64,000 nucleotides of DNA from Microbacterium paraoxydans. GTDB lineage: Bacteria; Actinomycetota; Actinomycetes; Actinomycetales; Microbacteriaceae. The translations under genes were made by a program, and so were the position numbers. This document shows positions 26,030 through 34,449 of this stretch, in pieces; the first letter of the stretch is position 1; the number at the start of each line of letters is the position of its first letter. The notes below the pieces were generated by a model, which was given only the letters and a program-made list of their open reading frames with translations, had not been told where the DNA came from and searched no databases. The stretch is from the NCBI RefSeq assembly GCF_018224615.1, contig NZ_JAGTUK010000004.1, positions 87,546 to 151,545 of the forward strand. The letters run 5' to 3'.

Positions 26030-26869
26030 ATGCCTCATCTGCGTATCGCCACGGTCAATGTCAACGGGATCCGAGCGGCGGCTCGCAACGGAATGAGCTC
26101 GTGGCTCGACGCGGCGGACATCGACATCCTCACGCTGCAGGAGGTCCGCGGACAGGACGAGCACATCGAGGCCGCACTCCCCGGGTGGACGTTCGTGCAC
26201 GACGAGGCGACCGCGAAGGGTCGCGCGGGAGTTGCGATCGCGAGCCGCGTCCCCGCCGTCGCCTCCCGCACCGACTTCGGCCCGGAGGACTTCGACTCGA
26301 AGGGGCGCTGGATCGAGGCCGACTACCTGATCGGCGACCGCCCGCTGACCGTGGTGAGCGCGTACGTGCACTCCGGAGAAGCGGACACCCCGAAGCAGGA
26401 CGAGAAGTGGAAGTTCCTCGATGCCTTCGAGTCGCACCTCGCATCGCTCAACACCGATGGCGCGCTCGCGCTCGTGACGGGCGACCTCAACGTCGGACAC
26501 CGCGAACTCGACATCAAGAACTGGCGCGGCAACCGCACCAAGGCCGGCTTCCTGCCACGGGAGCGCGCGTACTTCGACCGGTTCCTCGGCGAAGCGGGCG
26601 CACCCGTCACCGGCGTCGACGGCTCGGTCGGCACGGGGCTCGGATGGGTCGACGTCGGCCGGCGCTTCCACGGCGAGGTCGACGGGCCGTACACGTGGTG
26701 GTCGATGCGCGGCAAGGCATTCGACAACGACTCGGGGTGGCGCATCGACTACCACCTCGCAACGCCCGCCCTCGCCGAGCGGGTCGAGGCGTACCACGTG
26801 GCCAGGGCGGCCGCGTACGACCAGCGGTGGAGCGACCACGCACCGGTGGTCGTGGACTACTCCTACTGA
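26030..26869 (+). CDS. xth: Exodeoxyribonuclease III / AP endonuclease
   Basis: A 279-residue member of the exonuclease-endonuclease-phosphatase family acting in base excision repair on abasic sites and 3' ends. Metal and catalytic motifs: TVNVNGIRAA, LQEVRGQ (metal Glu), VSAYVHSG, TGDLNVGHRELDIKN (Asp/Asn of the active site), GWRIDYHLATP and RWSDHAPV (Asp-His pair). Length is typical (about 270). The ATG at 26030 fits a leaderless transcript. Confidence 0.95.
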   Translation: MPHLRIATVNVNGIRAAARNGMSSWLDAADIDILTLQEVRGQDEHIEAALPGWTFVHDEATAKGRAGVAIASRVPAVASRTDFGPEDFDSKGRWIEADYLIGDRPLTVVSAYVHSGEADTPKQDEKWKFLDAFESHLASLNTDGALALVTGDLNVGHRELDIKNWRGNRTKAGFLPRERAYFDRFLGEAGAPVTGVDGSVGTGLGWVDVGRRFHGEVDGPYTWWSMRGKAFDNDSGWRIDYHLATPALAERVEAYHVARAAAYDQRWSDHAPVVVDYSY

Positions 26870-26970
26870 CCGGGGGCACGCCGGCTTCGGGGCCACCCGC
26901 AGCCGAGGCTGTGCTCCGCGCCGTCGGGGACGTGGATCGCTCGCGGCGGCGCCCCTCCCGGGCGGGGTGG

Positions 26971-27648
26971 CTAGTCCTGCGCGCCGATCGTCGCGTCGGG
27001 ACGCAGGTCCGCCCCTCGGTCACGTTCGCGATACGAGCCGCGATACTCCAGGACCGTTCCGAAGACGGGGTTCACCGCTCGCATGTCGATCGTGCGGCGG
27101 TGATGCTCGTCGTCCCAGCCGTCGACGAGCTCGACGCGCACACCGAGGGGCCCACGGAGCGCGAAACGTCGGCCGAACAGTCTCAGCGCGACCCGCACGG
27201 TGCTCATGCGGAGGAAACCCTCCGGCGTGACCGTGCAGCGCTCGATCAACTCGACGCGACCGCGCGAACCCAGGAGGTTGCGCACCAGCCCCGGACGCAC
27301 ACTCACCGTCAGGCGATCGGCGATCTCCTGGGAGCCGCGGGCGAACCGGAACACACGGACCGAATCGAGCGTGGCACGCCCCGACGGAGAACGACCGGAC
27401 ACCGTCCTCAGGCGGAAGGGCACCCCGTACCCGCGCGCGGTGACGAGGAGACGCGGACCCACCACCGGACGGGCGAACGCCGACCAGCGACCGAATCGGC
27501 TCCCCGCGACCGCGAACACGCCCTCCGCCTCCCCCACCGACACCGGGCGGCGGAACGAGGCGAGCAGTTGCGGATGCAGTCGCTCCGCGTCCGCCCCGAG
27601 GGCGTCGAGGAACACCTGCCCCCTGGCGGGTGGGAAGGCATCGGTCAT
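26971..27648 (-). CDS. DUF4166-like protein of unknown function
   Basis: A 225-residue soluble protein. It matches, as far as I recognise it, the DUF4166 family: an N-terminal LHPQLLASFRRP segment followed by beta-rich stretches (FGVPF-like YGVPFRLRTVSG, IERCTVTPEGFLRM, LRGPLGVRVELVDGWDDEHHRRTIDMRAVNPVFGTVLEYRGSY in parts). No signal peptide, no membrane helix and no catalytic motif that I recognise. The ATG at 27648 is preceded by TACGCT and six bases. It is divergent from trpS; the two leaderless promoters are back to back within 60 bases. Confidence 0.65.
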   Translation of the reverse strand: MTDAFPPARGQVFLDALGADAERLHPQLLASFRRPVSVGEAEGVFAVAGSRFGRWSAFARPVVGPRLLVTARGYGVPFRLRTVSGRSPSGRATLDSVRVFRFARGSQEIADRLTVSVRPGLVRNLLGSRGRVELIERCTVTPEGFLRMSTVRVALRLFGRRFALRGPLGVRVELVDGWDDEHHRRTIDMRAVNPVFGTVLEYRGSYRERDRGADLRPDATIGAQD

Positions 27649-27654
27649 GCCGCC

Positions 27655-27660
27655 AGCGTA
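27655..27660 (-). promoter_or_regulatory. -10 box TACGCT, leaderless DUF4166-like gene
   Basis: Exactly six bases separate TACGCT from the ATG at 27648 on the minus strand. Confidence 0.5.
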
Positions 27661-27696
27661 GGGGACGCATGCGCCGAGCGGGCGACGAGGGGCGCA

Positions 27697-27702
27697 TAGG
27701 AT
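27697..27702 (+). promoter_or_regulatory. trpS: -10 box TAGGAT, leaderless trpS
   Basis: Exactly six bases separate TAGGAT from the GTG at 27709; no Shine-Dalgarno is seen. Confidence 0.5.
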
Positions 27703-27708
27703 TGACGG

Positions 27709-28713
27709 GTGAACAAGCCTCGTCTCTACTCCGGAATGCAGCCCTCCGCCGACTCCCTCCAGATCGGCAACTACATCGGCGCACTCCTGCAGTGGCGGGA
27801 GCTGCAGAACTCCTACGACGCCTTCTTCTCCGTGGTCGACCTGCACGCCCTCACGGTGGCACAGAACCCGGCGGAGCTGCGCGAGAAGACCCGTCGCACG
27901 GCCGCGCAGTACATCGCCGCCGGTATCGAGCCCTCGCAGTCGACCCTGTACGTCCAGTCGCACGTGCGCGCACACGCCGAGCTGGCATGGATCCTCAGCA
28001 CCATCACCGGGTTCGGCGAGGCCGGACGCATGACGCAGTTCAAGGACAAGTCGACGCGCTACGGCGCCGACGCCACCAGCGTCGGTCTCTTCACGTACCC
28101 CGTGCTCATGGCCGCGGACATCCTCCTGTACCAGACCGACGTGGTGCCGGTCGGCGACGATCAGAAGCAGCACGTCGAACTCACGCGCGATCTCGCTGAG
28201 CGCTTCAACTCGCGCTTCGGCACGACCTTCACGGTGCCGCTCCCGGTGATCCAGAAGGAGACGGCGCGGATCTACGACCTGCAGAACCCGGCCGCCAAGA
28301 TGTCGAAGTCGGCGGAGAGCGACGCGGGCGTGCTCTGGATGCTCGACGAGCCCGCGAAGTCGGCCAAGAAGATCATGCGCGCCGTGACCGACAACGAAGG
28401 CTCGGTGCGGTTCGACCGCGAGAACAAGCCCGGCGTGTCGAACCTGCTGACCATCTACGCCGCACTCACCGGGCGGCAGATCGCCTCGATCGAGGACGAG
28501 TACGCGGGACGCGGTTACGGCGACTTCAAGAAGGGCCTCGCCGAGGTCGTGGTCGAGGAGTTCGGTCCCGTGCGGGAGCGCGCCCTCGAACTCCTCGACG
28601 ACCCGGCCGAGCTCGACCGCATCCTCGCCGCAAACGCTGCGCGTGCCGACGCCGTCGCCGATGCGACGCTGTCCGACGTGTACGACCGGATCGGACTGCT
28701 CCGGCGCGTGTGA
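27709..28713 (+). CDS. trpS: Tryptophanyl-tRNA synthetase
   Basis: A 334-residue class I synthetase charging tRNA-Trp. [19 protein letters not shown] contains the HIGH-type motif in the TrpRS variant form, and [10 protein letters not shown] is the KMSKS loop. [19 protein letters not shown] is the conserved tRNA/tryptophan binding region (D-Q-x-Q-H). No N- or C-terminal extension. GTG at 27709 is set by homology and by the -10 spacing. Confidence 0.97.
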   Translation: MNKPRLYSGMQPSADSLQIGNYIGALLQWRELQNSYDAFFSVVDLHALTVAQNPAELREKTRRTAAQYIAAGIEPSQSTLYVQSHVRAHAELAWILSTITGFGEAGRMTQFKDKSTRYGADATSVGLFTYPVLMAADILLYQTDVVPVGDDQKQHVELTRDLAERFNSRFGTTFTVPLPVIQKETARIYDLQNPAAKMSKSAESDAGVLWMLDEPAKSAKKIMRAVTDNEGSVRFDRENKPGVSNLLTIYAALTGRQIASIEDEYAGRGYGDFKKGLAEVVVEEFGPVRERALELLDDPAELDRILAANAARADAVADATLSDVYDRIGLLRRV

Positions 28714-28750
28714 CCGCCGCGGCGCCCCGGGACGAGGGTGGCAGCGCCTC

Positions 28751-28756
28751 TAGGAT
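28751..28756 (+). promoter_or_regulatory. -10 box TAGGAT, leaderless DUF4190-like gene
   Basis: Exactly six bases (GGGGGC) lie between TAGGAT and the GTG at 28763. Confidence 0.5.
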
Positions 28757-28762
28757 GGGGGC

Positions 28763-29551
28763 GTGACCGATCCCCAGCTGCCCCCTCCTCCCGGCGCCCC
28801 CTCCCCGTCCGGCTCGGATGCACCGCGCGAAGCCGGGCACACGGCACCCGCGATCGTCCCGCCCACGGAGAGCGCTGCGCCGGAAGGGACCGCACCCGGT
28901 TCCACCGGTGGTTTCCCGCCCGCACCACCCGCGTACGCTCCTTCGCCGGCCTCCGCGCCGGTCGCGCCGACCGCCTCCCCCGTTCCTCCGCCCGCGGGCG
29001 GGATTCCTGCGCCGTATGGTGCCGCGCCGGTTCCCCCGGCCCTCGGCGCCGTCCCCGTCTCACCGGCATCGGCGATTCCCGGAGCCCCCGCGGCGCCCCC
29101 CGGGGCCTACGCCGTGCCGGTGGGCGGCTACGCGGTTCCGTCCGGCGCCTACAGCGTGCCGGATCCGACGCCCGCGCGCTCCGGCGTGCTGGGCTCCCTG
29201 GCGCTCGTCTTCTCCCTCGTCGCGGCCGTCGTGGCCCCCATCCTCGGGGGCATCAGCGCGTTCGAGATCGGACGCCGGCTCCCCTTCGGCATCTCGAACG
29301 GACGCGACCTCAGCGTGCTCACGCCCGCACGCGACCAGGTGCTCTGGGCCGAGCTGTCGTTCTGGACCGGCACGGTGTTCGGCATCGCGGCGATCGTCCT
29401 GGGCATCATCGCGATCCGCCGCCGTCAGGGCCGCGGAACCGGGATCGCGGCGCTCGTGCTCGGCGTCCTCGGGGTCGTGATCTTCTTCGCGGTCGTCCTC
29501 GTCACCTTCGCGCTCGGCGGCGCCGCCGGGCTCGCGGTCTCACCGGCCTGA
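28763..29551 (+). CDS. Proline-rich DUF4190-type membrane protein
   Basis: A 262-residue protein in two parts. Residues 1-135 are low-complexity Pro/Ala/Gly/Ser with repeats of the type GGYAVPSGAY, probably cytoplasmic or surface-flexible. Residues 140-260 hold two pairs of hydrophobic helices separated by FEIGRRLPFGISNGRDLSVL, with VFGIAAIVLGIIAIRRRQGRGTGIAALVLGVLG typical in pattern of DUF4190 (cited in part). Function unknown; such proteins are common in actinobacteria. It ends 12 bases from the convergent pth. Confidence 0.7.
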   Translation: MTDPQLPPPPGAPSPSGSDAPREAGHTAPAIVPPTESAAPEGTAPGSTGGFPPAPPAYAPSPASAPVAPTASPVPPPAGGIPAPYGAAPVPPALGAVPVSPASAIPGAPAAPPGAYAVPVGGYAVPSGAYSVPDPTPARSGVLGSLALVFSLVAAVVAPILGGISAFEIGRRLPFGISNGRDLSVLTPARDQVLWAELSFWTGTVFGIAAIVLGIIAIRRRQGRGTGIAALVLGVLGVVIFFAVVLVTFALGGAAGLAVSPA

Positions 29552-29563
29552 GCGCCGGGCCGC

Positions 29564-30145
29564 TCAGCGCGGCGCGTGATGCTTCTGCTGCGCGGCCAGC
29601 AGACCCTCGTCGACCAGCAGCTCGACCGCGTCGGCGGCATCCGCGACCAGGATCGGCAGGTTCGCGCGCTCGTCCTTCCCGAACGGCGACAGCACCCAGT
29701 CGGCCGGATCCTGACGCCCGGGCGGACGGCCGATCCCCACACGCACGCGGGGGAAGTCGGGAGTCGTGAGCGCACGCGCGACATCGCGGACCCCGTTGTG
29801 CCCGCCGTGCCCGCCACCGGTCTTCAGCTTGACCGTGTCGAACGGGATGTCGAGTTCATCGTGCACCACGACCACGTGCTCCGGGGCGACCGAGTAGAAC
29901 CGCGCGAGAGCAGCGACCGGCGTGCCCGAGACGTTCATGAAGGTGTTGGGTTTGGCGAGGACGAGCTTGTCTGCGCCCGGGCGCAGCCAGGTCTCCACGA
30001 CACGCGCGCCGCCCTTGTGCTCTCGGAAGGACTCGCCGCGTCGCGCCGCGAGCTCGTCGACGACCAGCTGCCCGATGTTGTGGCGGGTCGCCTCGTACCG
30101 CGGTCCCGGGTTCCCGAGTCCGACCACGAGCCAGGTGGCTGCCAT
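29564..30145 (-). CDS. pth: Peptidyl-tRNA hydrolase
   Basis: A 193-residue enzyme that frees tRNA from peptidyl-tRNA lost by ribosomes. [21 protein letters not shown] contains the catalytic His (TRHNIG), [10 protein letters not shown] the substrate Asn/Met, and VHDELDIPF and [12 protein letters not shown] the catalytic Asp and binding residues. ATG at 30145 is used because GAGGACGAGGA lies just upstream; a longer frame from 30175 adds unrelated residues. It follows rplY, a gene pair common in bacteria, with a strong hairpin between. Confidence 0.95.
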   Translation of the reverse strand: MAATWLVVGLGNPGPRYEATRHNIGQLVVDELAARRGESFREHKGGARVVETWLRPGADKLVLAKPNTFMNVSGTPVAALARFYSVAPEHVVVVHDELDIPFDTVKLKTGGGHGGHNGVRDVARALTTPDFPRVRVGIGRPPGRQDPADWVLSPFGKDERANLPILVADAADAVELLVDEGLLAAQQKHHAPR

Positions 30146-30190
30146 TCCTCGTCCTCTCTCGTGGGCGCCGAGCACCCGGTCAGGATACGA

Positions 30191-30223
30191 CGGAGGGGAC
30201 GCGATGCGATCGCGTCCCCTCCG
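30191..30223 (-). terminator. Hairpin between rplY and pth
   Basis: CGGAGGGGACGCGAT (30191-30205) and ATCGCGTCCCCTCCG (30209-30223) make a perfect 15-bp stem with loop GCG. It lies 19 bases after the rplY stop and would end or attenuate that transcript; pth might be reached by read-through. Confidence 0.7.
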
Positions 30224-30241
30224 TGATGAAGCTGGCGGAGA

Positions 30242-30862
30242 TCACTCCGCGGCGGCCTCCTCGGCGGCCTCGGCCGGAGCCTCGCCCTCGCCCTCGGCGC
30301 CCTCGGCCTCGTCCTCGACCGGAGCGGCCGGGACGGAGATCGCGACGACCAGGACCTCGGGGTCGGTCAGCAGCGACGAGCCCTTGGGGAGGGTGACGTC
30401 GGCAGCGGTGATGTGCGCGCCCTCCTCGAGGCCCTCGACCGACACCTCGATGTTCTCGGGGATGTGCGTGGCCTCGGCCTCGACCGACAGCGTGGTCGCG
30501 TCGAGGTTGACGATGGTGCCGGGAGCCGACTCGCCCGTGACGACGACGGGAACGTCGATCGCGACCTTCTCGCCCTTCTTCACGACCAGCAGGTCGATGT
30601 GCTCGATGACCTGGTGCACCGGGTCCTTCTGCACGTCCTTGACGAGCGCGAGCTGCGAGGTGCCCTCGATGTCGAGGTCGAGCAGCGCGTTGGCGCGACG
30701 CACGATCAGCGAGACCTGGTGGCCCGGCAGAGCGACGTGCACCGGCTCGGTGCCGTGGCCGTAGAGGACGGCGGGGATCTTGCCGGCAGCGCGCAGACGA
30801 CGGGCGAAGCCCTTGCCGAAGCTGCTGCGCAGCTCGGCGTGGACCGTGGTGTCTTCAGACAT
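30242..30862 (-). CDS. rplY: 50S ribosomal protein L25, long CTC/TL5 type
   Basis: A 206-residue L25 that binds 5S rRNA. The N-terminal domain (about 1-95) has R-x2-GKGFARRLRAAGKIPAVLYGHG and the L25 fold; the C-terminal TL5 domain (about 100-185) has the IPENIEVSVEGLEEG and LPKGSS segments. The last 25 residues are Glu/Ala-rich, typical of actinobacterial forms. ATG at 30862 follows CCGAAGGAGAACCC, a clear RBS. Upstream 222 bases to the next gene hold a possible promoter (TACCAT near 31022-31027, minus strand). Confidence 0.95.
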   Translation of the reverse strand: MSEDTTVHAELRSSFGKGFARRLRAAGKIPAVLYGHGTEPVHVALPGHQVSLIVRRANALLDLDIEGTSQLALVKDVQKDPVHQVIEHIDLLVVKKGEKVAIDVPVVVTGESAPGTIVNLDATTLSVEAEATHIPENIEVSVEGLEEGAHITAADVTLPKGSSLLTDPEVLVVAISVPAAPVEDEAEGAEGEGEAPAEAAEEAAAE

Positions 30863-31040
30863 GGGTTCTCCTTCGGGGCACGCAGCGAAGGCGCCGCGCG
30901 GTGGTCTTGGAATTGTGAACTCGAACGCGGACGCGTGAGGAAAGCCACCGGGCTTGCTTCGCCGCGTCGATTACGGACGCCCGCGCACGCGCAGAAGCAT
31001 CCCTCGCCGAGGTACGTGTCCATGGTACCGGATCACCCGA

Positions 31041-31046
31041 TAGGCT
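31041..31046 (+). promoter_or_regulatory. -10 box TAGGCT before the small membrane protein gene
   Basis: TAGGCT would start a transcript with a leader of about 32 bases carrying CGGAG upstream of the ATG at 31085. Confidence 0.4.
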
Positions 31047-31084
31047 GAGGACACCGTCCCTTCTGCAGAACTCGGAGTACCCCC

Positions 31085-31210
31085 ATGCTCGACGGCGCCT
31101 TCCTCTCGCACGTCCTCCTCTGGCTCATCGGCGCCATGACGCTCTGCGCCGCGATCGGCACCGCCGGCGCCCTGTTCTCCCTCGGCCGCTCCGGCTACCG
31201 CAAGGACTGA
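31085..31210 (+). CDS. Small single-pass membrane protein (41 aa)
   Basis: ATG at 31085 opens a 41-residue frame, MLDGAFLSHVLLWLIGAM..., with one hydrophobic helix (about 8-33) and a basic end SGYRKD. It has a -10 box (TAGGCT), an RBS-like GGAG and a codon composition in line with neighbours (G/C in most third positions), so I think it is real. Its TGA ends at 31210 and the stop codon of the convergent gluconokinase begins at 31211, with no base between. Function unknown; no family recognised. Confidence 0.55.
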   Translation: MLDGAFLSHVLLWLIGAMTLCAAIGTAGALFSLGRSGYRKD

Positions 31211-31717
31211 TCAGCCCTCCGACGGCCCTCGGCGCAGCACCGCGGCGGTGATCGCGTCGACTTCCCGAGCGGGCTCCTGCGTGGCCTCGACCCGCACGCC
31301 CCGCTCGTCCTCCTCCAGCGGCTCCAGTGCCGCCACCTGTGAATCCAGCAGCGACGCCGGCATGAAGTGGTCCACCCTCGACCGCATGCGCTCGGCCAGC
31401 ACGGCGCGGTCCACCACCAGTTCCGCGAAGAACGCCTCGGGCGCCTCCGCCCTGATCGCGTCGCGGTAGCGGCGGCGCAGTGCGGAACAGGCCACCACGA
31501 TCCGCTCGTGCGCCCGCAGCGTCTCCCCCACCACGCGCAGCCACGGCATGCGATCCTCGTCCTCCAGCGGGATCCCGGCGGCCATCTTGTCGACGCTGGT
31601 GAGCGGATGGAGGTCGTCGCCGTCCACGAACCGGGCCGCGAGCGCCTCCGCGAGCGCCCGGCCCACCGTCGACTTCCCGGAACCGCTCGGGCCCATCACG
31701 ACGATCCGGATGCTCAT
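31211..31717 (-). CDS. gntK: Gluconokinase
   Basis: A 168-residue P-loop kinase making 6-phosphogluconate from gluconate. MSIRIVVMGPSGSGKSTVG holds the Walker A (about 9-17); DGDDLHPLTSVDKMAAGIPLEDEDRMPWL is the gluconate-site region (cited in part), ACSALRRRYRD and SRVDHFMPASLLDSQ are family blocks. ATG at 31717 starts 8 bases after the dehydrogenase stop, so the two are one transcript. 6-phosphogluconate dehydrogenase (gnd), the next enzyme, lies about 1.2 kb away on the other strand. Confidence 0.95.
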   Translation of the reverse strand: MSIRIVVMGPSGSGKSTVGRALAEALAARFVDGDDLHPLTSVDKMAAGIPLEDEDRMPWLRVVGETLRAHERIVVACSALRRRYRDAIRAEAPEAFFAELVVDRAVLAERMRSRVDHFMPASLLDSQVAALEPLEEDERGVRVEATQEPAREVDAITAAVLRRGPSEG

Positions 31718-31725
31718 CGCCGGAC

Positions 31726-32784
31726 TCAGTAGAACTCGACCGTGTCGACCACGGCGCGCAGTTCGCGCCCGTCGAGCAGACGCGTGGCGTTCTCCGCGAA
31801 GCGCCGGGCGATCCGCTCCTCCTCGCGTGAGCTGAGCGCCGCGGTGTGGGGGCTCACGAGCACGCGCGGGTGCGACCACAGCGGCGAATCCTCGGGCAAC
31901 GGCTCCTGCTCGAACACGTCCAGTCCGGCGAAGCCCACGCGCCCGTCGTCCAACGCCCGCAGCAGCGCCGCCTCGTCGATCACACTGCCGCGCCCCACGT
32001 TGGTCACGATCGTGCCCGGACGCACCGCCTGCAGCACGTCCTCTCCGATCAGGTGCCGGGTCTGGGCCGTGCCGGGAAGCGTGACCACGATCGCGTCGAC
32101 CTCGGCCACCACCTCCGGCAGCGCCTCCGGCGACACCAGCCGCTCGACCCCCTCGACCGGCCGGCCGGAACGACTCGTGCCCCACACCCGCGCGCCGAGC
32201 GCGTCGAACCGACGTGCGCACTCCGCGCCGATCCCGCCGAGGCCCACGACGAGCACCGTCAGCTCCTCGACCTGGCGCATCTCCCAGCGGTCGGGCCAGC
32301 GGCGGTCGCGCTGATCCGCGAGCAGCCGCGGCAGCCCCTTCGCTCCCGCGAACACGGCGAACACGGCGAACTCGGCGAGCGTGCCCCCGTGCACACCCGC
32401 ACTCGTGGTGAAGACGACGCGGTCGAGTGCGGCCCGATCGAGCTCCGCGGCGCGCACCGTGCTGCCGCCGCCCGCCGCCGTGGTCATGACCCAGCGCAGC
32501 CGCGGGTTGGCCGACACCGTGCGCGCGAGAGCCTTCGGGTCGACGTCCGGGATGCCGAACAGCACGTCCGCCGAGTCGACCAGGGCCTCGAAGTCGGCCT
32601 GCTGCTGCGCGGTGCGCGTGAACGCCGGATCGCCCGACCAGTCCGCAGGTCCGCGCATGGGCGGCACGAGCGACGGATCGCTCACCACCTCCAGGCGCGG
32701 CTCCAGCTCCTCGATGAGCCGGCAGAGCTCCTCCGGCAGCGGCACCGCCACCACCGCGCGCACCTTCTTCTCGGACTCCGTCAC
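31726..32784 (-). CDS. D-2-hydroxyacid dehydrogenase, NAD(P)-binding
   Basis: A 352-residue member of the D-isomer specific 2-hydroxyacid dehydrogenases. VVGLGGIGAECARRF is the dinucleotide fold, NVGRGSVID holds the catalytic Arg region, FEQEPLPEDSPLW the Glu and VSPHTAA the catalytic His. GTG at 32784 is used because GAGGAGGGAG sits five bases upstream; a longer frame from 32874 lacks homology. Being transcribed with gntK and facing gnd suggests a role in ketogluconate or sugar acid reduction, which is inference. Confidence 0.85.
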   Translation of the reverse strand: MTESEKKVRAVVAVPLPEELCRLIEELEPRLEVVSDPSLVPPMRGPADWSGDPAFTRTAQQQADFEALVDSADVLFGIPDVDPKALARTVSANPRLRWVMTTAAGGGSTVRAAELDRAALDRVVFTTSAGVHGGTLAEFAVFAVFAGAKGLPRLLADQRDRRWPDRWEMRQVEELTVLVVGLGGIGAECARRFDALGARVWGTSRSGRPVEGVERLVSPEALPEVVAEVDAIVVTLPGTAQTRHLIGEDVLQAVRPGTIVTNVGRGSVIDEAALLRALDDGRVGFAGLDVFEQEPLPEDSPLWSHPRVLVSPHTAALSSREEERIARRFAENATRLLDGRELRAVVDTVEFY

Positions 32785-32892
32785 GGCGACTCCCTCCTCG
32801 CAGGCCTGCTCCGACCAGCGTAGAGGTCCCGGCGGGCACCGCTGCCGCGGCCGCACGGCGACACGATCGCCCACCGACCGACTGCACAGCGA

Positions 32893-32898
32893 TACGCT
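32893..32898 (+). promoter_or_regulatory. gnd: -10 box TACGCT for gnd
   Basis: TACGCT precedes the GTG at 32934 by 35 bases; GAGGAG at 32922-32927 is the RBS six bases from the start. Confidence 0.4.
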
Positions 32899-32933
32899 GA
32901 AGACAACCCTTCTTCACGATCGAGGAGCCTTCT

Positions 32934-34388
32934 GTGCCCGAAGCATCAGCGAACATCGGAGTCGTCGGACTCGCCGTCATGGGGTCGAACCTCGCCCGCA
33001 ACCTCGCCAGCCGCGAGGGCAACACCGTGGCGATCTTCAACCGCAGCTACGAGAAGACAGAGACCCTCCTCGAGGAGCATCCGGAAGCCGGGTTCATCCC
33101 CGCCCGGACGTATCAGGAGTTCGCCGACTCGCTGCAGAAGCCGCGCACCGCCATCATCATGGTCAAGGCCGGCGCGCCGACCGACGCCGTGATCGACTCG
33201 CTCGTCGAGGTCTTCGAGCCGGGCGACATCATCGTCGACGGCGGAAACGCCTACTTCCCCGACACGATCCGCCGCGAGAAGGCCGTGCGGGAGACCGGCA
33301 TCAACTTCGTCGGCGCGGGCATCTCCGGCGGCGAGGAGGGCGCGCTCACCGGCCCCTCGATCATGCCGGGCGGCTCCGACGAGTCGTGGGTGACCCTGGG
33401 CCCGATCCTCAAGTCCATCGCGGCCGTCGCCGAGGGCGAGCCGTGCGTGACGCACGTCGGCCACGACGGTGCCGGCCACTTCGTGAAGATGGTGCACAAC
33501 GGCATCGAGTACGCCGACATGCAGCTCATCGCCGAGGCGTACGACCTGATCCGGCGCGGCACCGGCAAGTCGCCCGCCGAGATCGCCGAGATCTTCGCGG
33601 AGTGGAACGGCGGCGAGCTGGAGTCGTACCTCATCGAGATCACCGCCGAGGTGCTGCGTCAGGTCGACGCCGAGACGGGCAAGCCGCTCGTCGACGTGAT
33701 CCTCGACCAGGCGGGCGCCAAGGGCACGGGCGCGTGGACCGTGCAGACCGCGCTGTCGCTCGGCGTCCCGGTCTCCGGCATCGCGGAGGCGACGTTCGCG
33801 CGCTCGCTGTCGTCGCACCCGGAGCAGCGCGCCGTGGCCGCCTCGCTCCCCGGACCCGACGAGGAGTTCACCGTTCCGGCCGACCAGGTCGACGCCTTCA
33901 TCGAGGACGTGCGCCTCGCCCTGTACGCGTCGAAGATCGTCGCCTACTCGCAGGGCTTCGACGAGATCCGCGCGGGTGCCGCCGAGTACGGATGGAACAT
34001 CGACCTCGGCGCGATCTCGAAGATCTGGCGCGGCGGCTGCATCATCCGCGCGCAGTTCCTCAACCGCATCGCGGACGCCTACGCCGAGACGCCCGACCTC
34101 CCGGTGCTGATGACCGCGCCGTACTTCGCCGAGGCGCTCACGCGGGCGCAGTCGGCCTGGCGCCGCGTGGTGGTCACGGCCGCCCAGTCGGGCATCCCCG
34201 CCCCGGCGTTCTCTTCGTCGCTGTCGTACTACGACGGTATCCGCGCCGACCGGCTGCCCGCCGCGCTCGTACAGGGCCAGCGCGACTTCTTCGGCGCGCA
34301 CACCTACAAGCGCATCGACAAGGAGGGCACCTTCCACACGCTGTGGTCGGGCGACCGCACCGAGATCGAGGCCGAAGACACGCACTGA
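32934..34388 (+). CDS. gnd: 6-phosphogluconate dehydrogenase (decarboxylating)
   Basis: A 484-residue enzyme of the oxidative pentose phosphate pathway giving ribulose 5-phosphate, CO2 and NADPH. Motifs: IGVVGLAVMGSNLARNLASR (coenzyme fold), FVGAGISGGEEGA, HVGHDGAGHFVKMVHNGIEYADMQ with the catalytic Lys and Asn, and IWRGGCIIRAQFL. Length and C-terminal tail correspond to the NADP-dependent homodimeric type. GTG at 32934 has a good RBS. Divergent from the gntK pair. Confidence 0.97.
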   Translation: MPEASANIGVVGLAVMGSNLARNLASREGNTVAIFNRSYEKTETLLEEHPEAGFIPARTYQEFADSLQKPRTAIIMVKAGAPTDAVIDSLVEVFEPGDIIVDGGNAYFPDTIRREKAVRETGINFVGAGISGGEEGALTGPSIMPGGSDESWVTLGPILKSIAAVAEGEPCVTHVGHDGAGHFVKMVHNGIEYADMQLIAEAYDLIRRGTGKSPAEIAEIFAEWNGGELESYLIEITAEVLRQVDAETGKPLVDVILDQAGAKGTGAWTVQTALSLGVPVSGIAEATFARSLSSHPEQRAVAASLPGPDEEFTVPADQVDAFIEDVRLALYASKIVAYSQGFDEIRAGAAEYGWNIDLGAISKIWRGGCIIRAQFLNRIADAYAETPDLPVLMTAPYFAEALTRAQSAWRRVVVTAAQSGIPAPAFSSSLSYYDGIRADRLPAALVQGQRDFFGAHTYKRIDKEGTFHTLWSGDRTEIEAEDTH

Positions 34389-34400
34389 CGCGTCACCCCA

Positions 34401-34436
34401 CGAGGGCCCGGGAACCGCACCGTTCCCGGGCCCTCG
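34401..34436. terminator. Bidirectional hairpin between gnd and the FAD oxidoreductase gene
   Basis: CGAGGGCCCGGGAAC (34401-34415) and GTTCCCGGGCCCTCG (34422-34436) form a perfect 15-bp stem with loop CGCACC, between two convergent stop codons. Confidence 0.75.
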
Positions 34437-34449
34437 CGCGTGTCTGGGC

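Noticed and set aside
24674-26896. Minus-strand frame of 740 codons opposite the yihY-like and xth genes
   Set aside because: Both plus-strand genes have family motifs and leaderless promoters; the antisense frame has none.
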